DNA of 5,984 nucleotides from an uncultured Oscillospiraceae bacterium. Lineage in GTDB: Bacteria; Bacillota; Clostridia; Oscillospirales; Oscillospiraceae. Both the position numbers and the translations under genes were made by a program. How positions within the stretch are numbered: the stretch's first letter is position 1; the number at the start of each line of letters is the position of its first letter. Positions 1 through 5,209 of this stretch are shown piece by piece. The stretch is from positions 1-5,984 of the forward strand of contig CANRHF010000118.1 in the NCBI GenBank assembly GCA_947630345.1. Direction: 5' to 3'. The notes beneath the pieces are model-generated. The model ran no database searches and had not been told where the DNA came from. It was given only the letters and a program-made list of their open reading frames with translations.

Positions 1-599
1 TGTCCCTCACCTTCAAAAAGGGCGGCAAGTACGCCCTGACCGGCCCCTCCGGGTGCGGGAAGTCCACGCTTTTAAAGCTCCTTTTGGGCTGGCTGCCGGA
101 TTACGGCGGGTCCATCCAATTTGACGGGCAGGACGCCCACGGCTTCACCCCGGAGCAGCTCCAAAAGCGGATGAGCTACATCGAGCAGAACGTGTTCCTG
201 TTCAATACGACGATTCGGGACAACATCACCCTGGGCGAGGACTTTTCCGACGAGCAAATGGAGAAGGCTTTGGAGGGCAGCGCCCTTCTGGGGGACCTGG
301 CCCAAATGCCGGAGGGTCTGGACACCCCGGTGGGGGAGGACGGCAGCAATCTCTCCGGCGGGCAGAAGCAGCGGGTGGCCATTGCTAGGGCGCTGATCCA
401 TGACCGCTCCATCCTACTGGTGGACGAGGGTACCAGCGCGTTGGATCAGAAGAACGCGGGCATCGTGGAGGAGAGTCTGCTGGCAAACCCGGAGCTGACG
501 CTGATATTGGTCAGTCACCACCTGACCAGGGAGCGGAAGGGGCAGTTTACCGGGGTGTACGATTTGGAGCCGGCAGCGTCCTTCCCGCAGTCGGCGTGA
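1..599 (+). CDS. ABC transporter ATP-binding domain, C-terminal part (5' truncated by window)
   Basis: The open frame runs in from the left edge (first full codon at 3), giving 198 residues of a cytoplasmic nucleotide-binding domain that hydrolyses ATP to drive transport. In order I see Walker A GPSGCGKST (about residues 14-22), a Q-loop YIEQN (Q62), the signature LSGGQKQR (from 117), Walker B ILLVDE (to E142), a D-loop SALD and an H-loop histidine in ILVSHHL (172). All catalytic elements are therefore present. The Q-loop context and signature resemble the exporter class (MsbA/bacteriocin-exporter type), where a membrane domain is usually fused N-terminally; that part would lie outside the window. 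Gly follows the Walker B Glu (DEGTSALD), where Ala or Pro is usual. The protein stops soon after the H-loop with a short VYDLEP-type tail. The substrate cannot be inferred. It converges on hlyIII and shares a terminator with it. Confidence 0.93.
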   Translation, partial: SLTFKKGGKYALTGPSGCGKSTLLKLLLGWLPDYGGSIQFDGQDAHGFTPEQLQKRMSYIEQNVFLFNTTIRDNITLGEDFSDEQMEKALEGSALLGDLAQMPEGLDTPVGEDGSNLSGGQKQRVAIARALIHDRSILLVDEGTSALDQKNAGIVEESLLANPELTLILVSHHLTRERKGQFTGVYDLEPAASFPQSA

Positions 600-612
600 G
601 CCGTAGAACGAA

Positions 613-644
613 AAGAAGGAAGCGCCCCGGAGCGCTTCCTTCTT
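613..644. terminator. Bidirectional intrinsic terminator between convergent genes
   Basis: There is a perfect 13-bp inverted repeat (613-625 with 632-644) with a six-base loop, CCCGGA. Read on the minus strand the stem ends in TTCTTTTCG, a good U-rich tail for the hlyIII transcript. On the + strand the stem ends in CTTCTTAATCTTT, a weaker tail for the ABC transporter transcript. Its position between two convergent stop codons fits a shared terminator. Confidence 0.85.
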
Positions 645-689
645 AATCTTTCACAACAAAAGGGCGGGAAAAGCGGCGTTTTTGCGGCC

Positions 690-1361
690 TTACAGCCCGT
701 AGCCGTAGATGGCAAAAAACTGGAGGACGCTGCCCAGTACCACGAAAATGTGGAACACCGAGTGGAACCAGGGCTTTTTCGACCCGATGCCGTAGAGGAC
801 GGCCCCCAGGGTGTAGGCGATGCCGCCGGCCAGGAGCAGATAGAAGCCCGCCGGGGTGAGGGCCTCCATGGTCTGGCGGAAGAAGGGAATAATGGCCCAG
901 CCCATACAGATATAGCAGACCATGGAGAAGGCCCGGTATTTCCGCAGGTCGATGGCCGTCAGCGTAATGGCCAGGGCGGCCATGCCCCACTGGAATCCAA
1001 ACAGGCTCCAGCCCAGGGCAGGGTAGAGTGGCCGCAGGGCGGAGAGGGCCACGGGCATATAGCTGCCGGCGATGAGAAAATAGATGGTGCAGTGATCCAG
1101 GATTTGCAGCACCTTTTTCCCGGTGTTGGGTTTCAACCCGTGGTAGACGCTGGAAATGGTATAGAGGGTGATCAGGGAGGCACCGTAGATGGCGGAGCTG
1201 ACCACGCCATAGACGTTGCCGTTCCAGACAGACCGGTTCACACACAGGCACAGCGCCAGCACGCCCAGCACGGCGCCGGCAATGTGGGTCACGGCGTTCA
1301 TTATTTCCTCGCCCTGGGTGTAGGACGGAAGGGCGCGGTCGCAGAGGCGGGTACGTTTCAT
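690..1361 (-). CDS. Hemolysin III family membrane protein (HlyIII/PAQR-like)
   Basis: A 223-residue integral membrane protein with about seven hydrophobic segments. It shows the family's ordered motifs: YTQGEEIMNAVTH near the N-terminus (about 14-26), SSVYHG (S-x3-H, about 70-75), LDH (88-90) followed by IAGSYMP, and HSVFH (H-x3-H, 200-204) before FVVLGS. In PAQR relatives the S/H, D and HxxxH residues form a membrane metal (zinc) site, and all are present here. The histidine that often follows the last Ser (S-x2-HFF) is Gln (SVLQFF). The start at 1361 is chosen over a longer ATG at 1403 because AAAGGGG lies 9 bases upstream and no site precedes 1403. A later ATG at 1301 would lose the conserved YTQGEEI segment. 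Despite the name, the biochemical role of most members is unknown; hydrolase or membrane-lipid functions have been proposed. It is a single gene, divergent from lysA. Confidence 0.92.
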   Translation of the reverse strand: MKRTRLCDRALPSYTQGEEIMNAVTHIAGAVLGVLALCLCVNRSVWNGNVYGVVSSAIYGASLITLYTISSVYHGLKPNTGKKVLQILDHCTIYFLIAGSYMPVALSALRPLYPALGWSLFGFQWGMAALAITLTAIDLRKYRAFSMVCYICMGWAIIPFFRQTMEALTPAGFYLLLAGGIAYTLGAVLYGIGSKKPWFHSVFHIFVVLGSVLQFFAIYGYGL

Positions 1362-1370
1362 GTTGTCGAT

Positions 1371-1377
1371 CCCCTTT
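1371..1377 (-). promoter_or_regulatory. Ribosome binding site deciding the hlyIII start
   Basis: On the minus strand AAAGGGG stands 9 bases before ATG 1361. It supports that start over the in-frame ATG at 1403. Confidence 0.6.
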
Positions 1378-1393
1378 CTTGGTATCCGATGCC

Positions 1394-1402
1394 AGCATAC
1401 CA
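1394..1402 (-). promoter_or_regulatory. Candidate extended -10 promoter for hlyIII
   Basis: The minus strand reads TGGTATGCT, a TGn-TATGCT extended -10 element, about 32 bases before the hlyIII start. No convincing -35 hexamer lies 16-18 bases upstream, so this is only a candidate. Confidence 0.3.
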
Positions 1403-1441
1403 TATTTTCGGAGAAAAAGCCCCCTACTTTCGGCTGTAGAG

Positions 1442-1460
1442 CCTCTCTTTTGGAGAGAGG
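1442..1460. repeat. Inverted repeat in the hlyIII/lysA divergent region
   Basis: CCTCTCT (1442-1448) is complementary to AGAGAGG (1454-1460) across a five-base loop. There is no T-run on either side, so it is not a canonical terminator. It could be an operator or the structured 5' end of a longer hlyIII transcript; the role is unknown. Confidence 0.4.
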
Positions 1461-1467
1461 AGAAAAT

Positions 1468-1482
1468 TCTACCCAGGGTAGA
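1468..1482. repeat. 15-bp palindrome upstream of the lysA promoter
   Basis: TCTACCC-A-GGGTAGA is a perfect palindrome with 7-base arms around one central base. It ends 12 bases before the -35 hexamer at 1495. The geometry fits a dimeric regulator site better than an RNA hairpin, because the loop would be too small for the full stem. No family can be assigned. Confidence 0.4.
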
Positions 1483-1494
1483 GTAGAAAAAGGG

Positions 1495-1523
1495 TTGACA
1501 AACCCCCGTTTTTCCGATAAAAT
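1495..1523 (+). promoter_or_regulatory. Sigma-A-type promoter for the lysA leader
   Basis: A perfect -35 TTGACA (1495-1500) is followed after 17 bases by -10 TAAAAT (1518-1523). Transcription is predicted to start near 1530, just before the P1 stem of the lysine riboswitch, which fits the expected layout of an L-box leader. Confidence 0.85.
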
Positions 1524-1535
1524 ACCACCAATCGA

Positions 1536-1704
1536 CCATGGCTGAGGTCGCGGCTTGCATCAGTACCCCCCGGATCGGCAAATTGCCGGGATAGGGAAAG
1601 GGCACGCCGCCGAAGGGCCTTTCCGGCGCAACCGGGGGGCTCTGGGCCCGTACAGAAGATGTGCGGGACTGTCATCCGGCTTCCGGATGGAGCGCAGACC
1701 GTGG
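1536..1704 (+). ncRNA. Lysine riboswitch (L-box) aptamer
   Basis: The leader carries the L-box core blocks in order: TGAGGTCGCGG followed by CAGTA, GGGAAAGGG followed by CGCCGAAG, then GACTGTCA and TGGAGCG. The helices can be traced. P1 pairs 1536-1544 with 1695-1704 (one bulged A and one wobble). One hairpin is CGGC/GCCG at 1576-1588. P4 is CCCGTACA with TGTGCGGG. P5 pairs 1673-1679 with 1683-1689 across CTT. Members of this class bind lysine and repress lysine biosynthesis or uptake genes. Its position directly before lysA matches and supports the gene call. With the terminator downstream, control is by transcription attenuation. Confidence 0.92.
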
Positions 1705-1729
1705 GGCTCCAGGACGGATGTGCCCCGCG
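1700..1729 (+). promoter_or_regulatory. Antiterminator helix of the lysine riboswitch
   Basis: CGTGGGGC (1700-1707) can pair with GCCCCGCG (1722-1729) with one G-U wobble. It uses bases from the P1 3' strand (1700-1704) and most of the terminator 5' strand (1723-1730), so it excludes both. Without lysine it should form and allow lysA transcription. With lysine bound, P1 holds its left half and the terminator forms. Confidence 0.75.
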
Positions 1730-1752
1730 CGACCGCGCGGGGTTTTTATTTT
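1723..1752 (+). terminator. Riboswitch-controlled intrinsic terminator before lysA
   Basis: The stem CCCCGCGC (1723-1730) pairs with GCGCGGGG (1735-1742) across a GACC loop and is followed immediately by TTTTTATTTT (1743-1752). The lysA ribosome binding site GGAGG (1753-1757) begins right after the T-run, so premature termination removes the whole coding sequence. Confidence 0.92.
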
Positions 1753-1763
1753 GGAGGTAGCAT

Positions 1764-3026
1764 ATGAAAAAGACGTCCTTTCTCTCCCTGGAGCAGGCTC
1801 GGGAAATTTCCCGGGAAATCCCCACGCCCTTCCACATTTACGACGAGGCGGGCATCCGCCAAACCGCCCGGGACCTGAACCGGGCCTTTTCCTGGAACCC
1901 GGGGTTCAAGGAGTATTTCGCCGTGAAAGCGACCCCCAATCCCTATATTCTGCAAATTCTCCACCAGGAGGGCTGCGGCTGCGACTGCGCCACGGCAACG
2001 GAGCTGCTGCTGGCCAAGGCGGCGGGGGTGGACGGCGAGGAGATCATGTTTTCCTCCAACGACACCCCGGCGGAGGACTACCGGCTGGCCCGGCAGCTGG
2101 GGGCCTGTATCAATCTGGACGACGCCACCCATGTGGACTTTTTGGCCCAAAACGGGGGCATTCCGGAGACGATCTGCCTGCGCTACAATCCCGGCGGCTC
2201 CTTCAGCCTGGGCAACACTATTATGGACATGCCCCGGGACGCCAAATTCGGCATGACCGAGGACCAGATGGCCGGGGCCATCGCCCGGCTGCAAAAGCTG
2301 GGGGCGAAGCGGTTTGGCGTCCACGCCCTGCTGGCCTCCAACGCCTGGGGCAACGAGTACTATCCGGAGCTGGCGGGGAATTTGTTCCGGCTGGCGGTCC
2401 GGCTGCGGAACGCCACCGGGGCGGAGATTGCCTTCGTGAACCTGTCCGGCGGGGTGGGGGTGGACTACCGCCCGGAGCAGCCGAAGAGCGACATCTTTGC
2501 CATCGGCCAGGGGGTCCGGGCCCAGTATGAGCGGATCCTGGTCCCGGCGGGGATGGGCAACGCGGCCATCTATACCGAGCTGGGCCGGTTCATGCTGGCC
2601 CCCCACGGGATGCTGGTGTCCACGGTGATCCACCAGAAGCACATCTACCGGGAGTACCTGGGCATGGACGCCTGCGCCGCCGATCTGATGCGCCCGGCGA
2701 TCTACGGGGCCTACCACCATATCACGGTGCTGGGCAAGGAGGACGCCATTTTGGACCATGTCTACGACGTGGTGGGGGGCCTGTGCGAGAACAACGACAA
2801 GTTCGCCATCGAGCGCAGCCTGCCCCAGGTGGAGATCGGGGACATCTTAGCCATCCACGACACCGGCGCCCACGGCTATTCCATGGGCTACAACTATAAC
2901 GGCAAGCTCCGCTCGGCGGAGGTGCTGCTAAAATCCGACGGCAGCTTCCTGAAGATCCGGCGGGCGGAGACGCCCCGGGATTATTTTGCCACATTGGACG
3001 AGACTCCCTTTCATTTTGATGTATAA
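1764..3026 (+). CDS. lysA: Diaminopimelate decarboxylase
   Basis: A 420-residue PLP enzyme of the alanine racemase/group IV decarboxylase fold. It decarboxylates meso-diaminopimelate to lysine in the cytoplasm. The PLP lysine is K55 in FAVKATPNP. The glycine-rich phosphate loop is LSGGVGVDY (about 227-235). ELGR (272-275), RPAIYGAYHH (from 310) and the active-site cysteine C341 in CENNDKFA follow in family order. Two positions differ from textbook LysA: the HxGS histidine segment reads VHALLASN (H187), and the usual GAY near the C-terminus is GAH (368-370). I recall this pattern from a LysA subfamily common in gut Clostridia, so it is probably not a defect. The start is set by GGAGG six bases before ATG. 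The lysine riboswitch upstream independently supports lysine synthesis and implies repression by lysine. No clear intrinsic terminator follows. Confidence 0.93.
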   Translation: MKKTSFLSLEQAREISREIPTPFHIYDEAGIRQTARDLNRAFSWNPGFKEYFAVKATPNPYILQILHQEGCGCDCATATELLLAKAAGVDGEEIMFSSNDTPAEDYRLARQLGACINLDDATHVDFLAQNGGIPETICLRYNPGGSFSLGNTIMDMPRDAKFGMTEDQMAGAIARLQKLGAKRFGVHALLASNAWGNEYYPELAGNLFRLAVRLRNATGAEIAFVNLSGGVGVDYRPEQPKSDIFAIGQGVRAQYERILVPAGMGNAAIYTELGRFMLAPHGMLVSTVIHQKHIYREYLGMDACAADLMRPAIYGAYHHITVLGKEDAILDHVYDVVGGLCENNDKFAIERSLPQVEIGDILAIHDTGAHGYSMGYNYNGKLRSAEVLLKSDGSFLKIRRAETPRDYFATLDETPFHFDV

Positions 3027-3093
3027 TTTGTAAAATTTGCACAAAATAGGCGGAAATAATTTGTTGCTCCGGCGGCTGGAAATTTCAGAAGAG

Positions 3094-3125
3094 TTCATGT
3101 TTTCGCAGGGAGAATGTGCTATAAT
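3094..3125 (+). promoter_or_regulatory. Extended -10 promoter for the CBS-domain gene
   Basis: TGCTATAAT (3117-3125) is a perfect extended -10 element. The -35 region is weak: ATGTTT at 3097-3102 has 17-base spacing, and TTCATG at 3094-3099 has 20. The predicted start is near 3132, 50 bases before the gene. Confidence 0.65.
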
Positions 3126-3133
3126 AGTTTCAA

Positions 3134-3155
3134 GCCGGACGGGGTGCCCTCCGGC
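3134..3155 (+). repeat. 5' leader hairpin of the CBS-domain mRNA
   Basis: GCCGGA (3134-3139) pairs with TCCGGC (3150-3155). Three further GC pairs (3141-3143 with 3147-3149) follow beyond a bulged C. It would form within two or three bases of the predicted transcript 5' end. No T-run follows, so it is probably a structured or stabilising 5' end rather than a terminator. Confidence 0.4.
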
Positions 3156-3181
3156 AATACCCTGCTCGAAAAGGAGCCGCT

Positions 3182-3595
3182 ATGAACAACATTCTCTTTT
3201 TCCTCACGCCGAAGGCGCTCTGCGCTTTCCTTTATGATGACTATACCCTGCGGCAGGCCCTGGAGAAAATGGAGTCCGCCGGGTTTTCCGCTCTGCCGAT
3301 CTTGAACCGCCGGGGGGAATACCGGGGGACGCTGACGGAGGGCGATCTGCTGCGGGCCCTGAAAAATCTGTGCTACATGGATATGCGTCAGGCCGAGGCC
3401 CACCGGGTCCACGAGGTTGCCCGCCGGCGGGACAACATTCCCGTGAAGGTGACCACCACCATGCACGAGCTGGTGGAGCGGGCCAGCGCCCAGAATTTTG
3501 TCCCCGTGGTGGACGACAAGGAGACCTTTATCGGCATCGTCACCCGCCGGGCCATCATTCAGTACTGCGAGAACCTCCTGTTCCCGGAGGACTGA
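3182..3595 (+). CDS. Tandem CBS-domain protein
   Basis: A 137-residue soluble protein made of two CBS domains and little else. CBS1 spans about residues 8-62 (TLRQALEKMESAGFSALPIL, then GTLTEGDLLRAL). CBS2 spans about 74-132 (VHEVARR, FVPVVDDKETFIGIVTRRAIIQ). A tandem pair folds into a Bateman module that binds adenine nucleotides, and in some Firmicutes relatives of similar length (CbpB/YkuL type) cyclic di-AMP. The ligand and partner here are not shown by the sequence. No transmembrane segment or extra catalytic domain is present, so a small sensor/regulator role is inferred. AAGGAG (3171-3176) lies five bases before ATG. It has its own probable promoter and terminator, although read-through from lysA is possible. 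Confidence 0.9.
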   Translation: MNNILFFLTPKALCAFLYDDYTLRQALEKMESAGFSALPILNRRGEYRGTLTEGDLLRALKNLCYMDMRQAEAHRVHEVARRRDNIPVKVTTTMHELVERASAQNFVPVVDDKETFIGIVTRRAIIQYCENLLFPED

Positions 3596-3615
3596 GCGTT
3601 TTTCTTCCAAACAAG

Positions 3616-3642
3616 CGCCCGCCGGATCTCCGGCGGGCGTTT
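3616..3642 (+). terminator. Intrinsic terminator after the CBS-domain gene
   Basis: A perfect 10-bp GC-rich stem (3616-3625 with 3630-3639) with loop ATCT begins 21 bases after the stop codon. The tail is only TTT before GC-rich sequence, so efficiency may be modest. Confidence 0.7.
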
Positions 3643-3750
3643 CGCGGTCCAGGCTCTGTGCGCATTGCCCGCCGCCGTGAGTTTTCCGGCGGAAAAAGCT
3701 GTTAAATCCGCCGAATTTTGAAAGAATCGCCCCGACGCAAAAAAATCATC

Positions 3751-3779
3751 TTTACAATTTCCCCCATTTCGTGTATGAT
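3751..3779 (+). promoter_or_regulatory. Sigma-A-type promoter for the folT leader
   Basis: TTTACA (3751-3756) and TATGAT (3774-3779) are 17 bases apart, each one mismatch from consensus. The predicted start near 3786 coincides with the first base of the THF aptamer. Confidence 0.8.
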
Positions 3780-3785
3780 AACTCC

Positions 3786-3885
3786 GAACAGAGTAGGAAG
3801 TCCCGCGTGAAGTGCCGCCTAAATGGGGAGTTGTCGGGCGGACGAAGGAGTTTTCTCCGCGATGGGGTTTCCGCACCCGCTGTTG
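3786..3885 (+). ncRNA. Tetrahydrofolate (THF) riboswitch, class I (folT type)
   Basis: The core blocks appear in order: AGAGTAG, CGCGTGAAGTG, GTTGTCG, ACGAAGG, CGCGATG and CGCACCCGC. P1 pairs AACAG (3787-3791) with CTGTT (3880-3884). P2 pairs 3796-3804 with 3864-3872 (two wobbles). P3 pairs 3815-3820 with 3836-3841. The final hairpin is GGAG-TTTT-CTCC (3847-3858). A GGG in the P3 loop can form a short pseudoknot with the CCC of CACCC. Class I THF riboswitches sit upstream of folT or folate synthesis genes and bind reduced folates. The gene downstream is a FolT-like transporter, so repression of folate uptake by THF is inferred. Confidence 0.88.
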
Positions 3886-3918
3886 CATATGGGTGGGCAT
3901 CCTCCTTTATGTAGCAAC
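3882..3918 (+). promoter_or_regulatory. Candidate alternative helix competing with THF P1
   Basis: GTTGC (3882-3886) can pair with GCAAC (3914-3918). It reuses the last three bases of the P1 3' strand and so cannot coexist with full P1. It may be the ligand-free alternative structure, but I cannot connect it clearly to the terminator stem. Confidence 0.35.
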
Positions 3919-3964
3919 GAAACAAAAGGTCGGGCGGTCCCGGAAGCTGTTTTGCCGTCCTTCC

Positions 3965-4009
3965 CCCCCGGTGCGCTGCTCCCCTGGCTTTCCTGCCGGG
4001 GGATTTTTT
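3965..4009 (+). terminator. Riboswitch-associated terminator upstream of folT
   Basis: CCCCCGG (3965-3971) pairs with CCGGGGG (3996-4002), followed by A and T6 (4004-4009). The loop is long (about 24 bases) but can be shortened by two wobble pairs. It lies about 80 bases after the THF aptamer and ends 64 bases before the folT start, as expected for transcriptional control. Confidence 0.75.
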
Positions 4010-4063
4010 GCGGGCGCACGGAGGACGGCGGAAGGCGTCCCGGTCCCCGGCGCACCCAAAAAA

Positions 4064-4068
4064 GGAGG
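4064..4068 (+). promoter_or_regulatory. Ribosome binding site deciding the folT start
   Basis: GGAGG within AAAAAAGGAGG is five bases before ATG 4074. It excludes the longer in-frame TTG at 4008, which lies inside the terminator T-run. Confidence 0.85.
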
Positions 4069-4073
4069 AACCT

Positions 4074-5141
4074 ATGCGTAGACTGAAAAAATCCGACCAA
4101 TTGTACCCCCATCCCTTTTCCAAGGCCTACTGGCTGGACGCAGTTCTGGAGCTGACGGACCTGCGGATGCTGGTGGTGGCGGCCCTGATGATCGCCATCC
4201 GGCTCATTTTGAAGACGGCTCTGTACATCCCTCTGGCCCCCAATCTGAAGATCAACACCGCCTTTTTCGCCAATGCCCTGGGCGCCATGATCTTTGGACC
4301 GGTGATCGCCTCCATCTGCGCCGTCATCACGGACGTGCTGGGCTTCCTGCTCAATCCCGACGGCTTCTATTTCCCGCCTCTGGTCCTGACCGAGGTGGCG
4401 GGCTCCCTGATTTTCGCCCTGTTCCTGTACCGGGCCAAGGTCACCCCCGTTCGTGTGATGCTCAGCCGGTTCGCCATCTGCCTGGGGGTCAACGTCCTGC
4501 TGAATACCCCGCTGATGATCTGGTACTACTCTGTCTTCTACCCGGACAGCACCTATATCCTCACCATCCCCGCCATCATCAAGAACCTATTCTCGTTCCC
4601 CCTGGAGTCGGTGGCGCTGACGCTGTTTCTCTCCATCCTGGTCCCCATCACCACCCGAATGGGCCTGACCTACGGGAATAAGGACGTGAAGGAGAGCCTG
4701 AAATTCGGCAAGCGGCAGGCGGCGCTGCTGGCGGTGCTGTTTGTGGTGGGTCTGGGCTCCACCCTGGTCTACCTCAACTACCACTACGCCACTACCTCCG
4801 TCAGCGCCGGGTACACCACCGAGGAGCGGCCGGTGAAGAACCGGGACGCCCTGGAGAACATCCGCACCCAGATCGGGGACTTTAATGACGAGAACACCGT
4901 GGCGGTGATCGAGTCCGCCATGCACCCCTTCCTGAGTAAGATCACCACCTACACCGTGGGTGTGTACCAGGTGGATCCGGAGACCCTGGCCGGGGAGGAG
5001 AAGACCATGGACGATCTGTGGGCCTATTCCAAGTCCCCCGCGTCCAAGGACCCGGCCTTGACCCGGCTGGCCACCGTGACCTTCGTTTTGGACGAGAATA
5101 CCGGAGAGATTACCGAATTTCAGTCCGAGCCTACAAAATAA
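4074..5141 (+). CDS. folT: FolT-like folate ECF transporter S component with extra C-terminal domain
   Basis: 355 residues. Residues about 28-200 form the six-helix substrate-binding (S) subunit of an energy-coupling factor importer. TM1 RMLVVAALMIAIRLILK carries an AxxxA motif (A37, A41) used to dock on EcfT. It is followed by LAPNLKINTAF, FGPVIASICAVITDVLGFLL, VNVLLNTPLMIWYY and IIKNLFSFPLESVAL, a FolT-type pattern. It should bind folates outside and import them with EcfA/EcfA'/EcfT encoded elsewhere. The THF riboswitch upstream supports the substrate. FolT proteins are normally under 200 residues. This one continues with a linker, a seventh hydrophobic segment (about 216-235, AALLAVLFVVGLGSTLVYL) and about 115 hydrophilic residues to the end. 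By topology that tail should be extracytoplasmic. I do not recognise the tail domain; it has no Cys and ends in a beta-like TVTFVLDENTGEITEF. The start is set by GGAGG five bases upstream. Confidence 0.88.
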   Translation: MRRLKKSDQLYPHPFSKAYWLDAVLELTDLRMLVVAALMIAIRLILKTALYIPLAPNLKINTAFFANALGAMIFGPVIASICAVITDVLGFLLNPDGFYFPPLVLTEVAGSLIFALFLYRAKVTPVRVMLSRFAICLGVNVLLNTPLMIWYYSVFYPDSTYILTIPAIIKNLFSFPLESVALTLFLSILVPITTRMGLTYGNKDVKESLKFGKRQAALLAVLFVVGLGSTLVYLNYHYATTSVSAGYTTEERPVKNRDALENIRTQIGDFNDENTVAVIESAMHPFLSKITTYTVGVYQVDPETLAGEEKTMDDLWAYSKSPASKDPALTRLATVTFVLDENTGEITEFQSEPTK

Positions 5142-5145
5142 CCCC

Positions 5146-5174
5146 CCGCCCCCCTTGCAAAAGGGGGGCGGTTT
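5146..5174 (+). terminator. Intrinsic terminator after folT
   Basis: The 11-bp stem CCGCCCCCCTT (5146-5156) / AAGGGGGGCGG (5161-5171) is closed by a GCAA tetraloop (GNRA type) and starts five bases after the stop codon. The tail is only TTTGGGTATAAT, so termination may be partial and the next genes may receive some read-through. Confidence 0.75.
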
Positions 5175-5183
5175 GGGTATAAT
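5155..5183 (+). promoter_or_regulatory. Promoter of the His-rich/cooT unit, overlapping the folT terminator
   Basis: A perfect -10 TATAAT (5178-5183) lies 17 bases after TTGCAA (5155-5160), a 4-of-6 match to the -35 consensus. The -35 is the loop and top of the folT terminator hairpin, and the spacer is its descending strand. The predicted start is near 5190, 20 bases before the gene. Confidence 0.65.
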
Positions 5184-5209
5184 AAGAAAAAAACAAAGGA
5201 GCGATTTCC

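Noticed and set aside
750..1439. + strand frame opposite hlyIII
   Set aside because: It is the antisense shadow of a recognised membrane protein gene, with no ribosome binding site or motifs.
643..1605. Minus-strand frame of 320 residues over hlyIII
   Set aside because: It overlaps the true hlyIII frame in another register, runs through the lysA promoter region and has Arg/Pro/His-rich composition.
1661..2530. Long + strand frame overlapping the riboswitch and lysA
   Set aside because: It starts inside the lysine aptamer, has no ribosome binding site, and gives low-complexity Gly/Arg/Pro-rich sequence.
1746..2759. Long minus-strand open frame over lysA
   Set aside because: It is antisense to a gene with full motif support and a riboswitch, and its translation is rich in Gly/Pro/His/Val with no domain. 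It results from GC-rich codon bias.
3022..3027. TATAAT at the end of lysA as a promoter
   Set aside because: The nearest -35-like hexamer TTGGAC is 22 bases away and there is no TG extension. The extended -10 at 3117 is a better promoter for the next gene.
4008..4073. N-terminal extension of FolT from TTG 4008
   Set aside because: The TTG is part of the terminator T-run with no ribosome binding site, whereas ATG 4074 has GGAGG five bases upstream.
3752..4123. Overlapping small frames on both strands in the folT leader
   Set aside because: The region is explained by the promoter, THF aptamer and terminator. None of the frames has a ribosome binding site or recognisable protein pattern.
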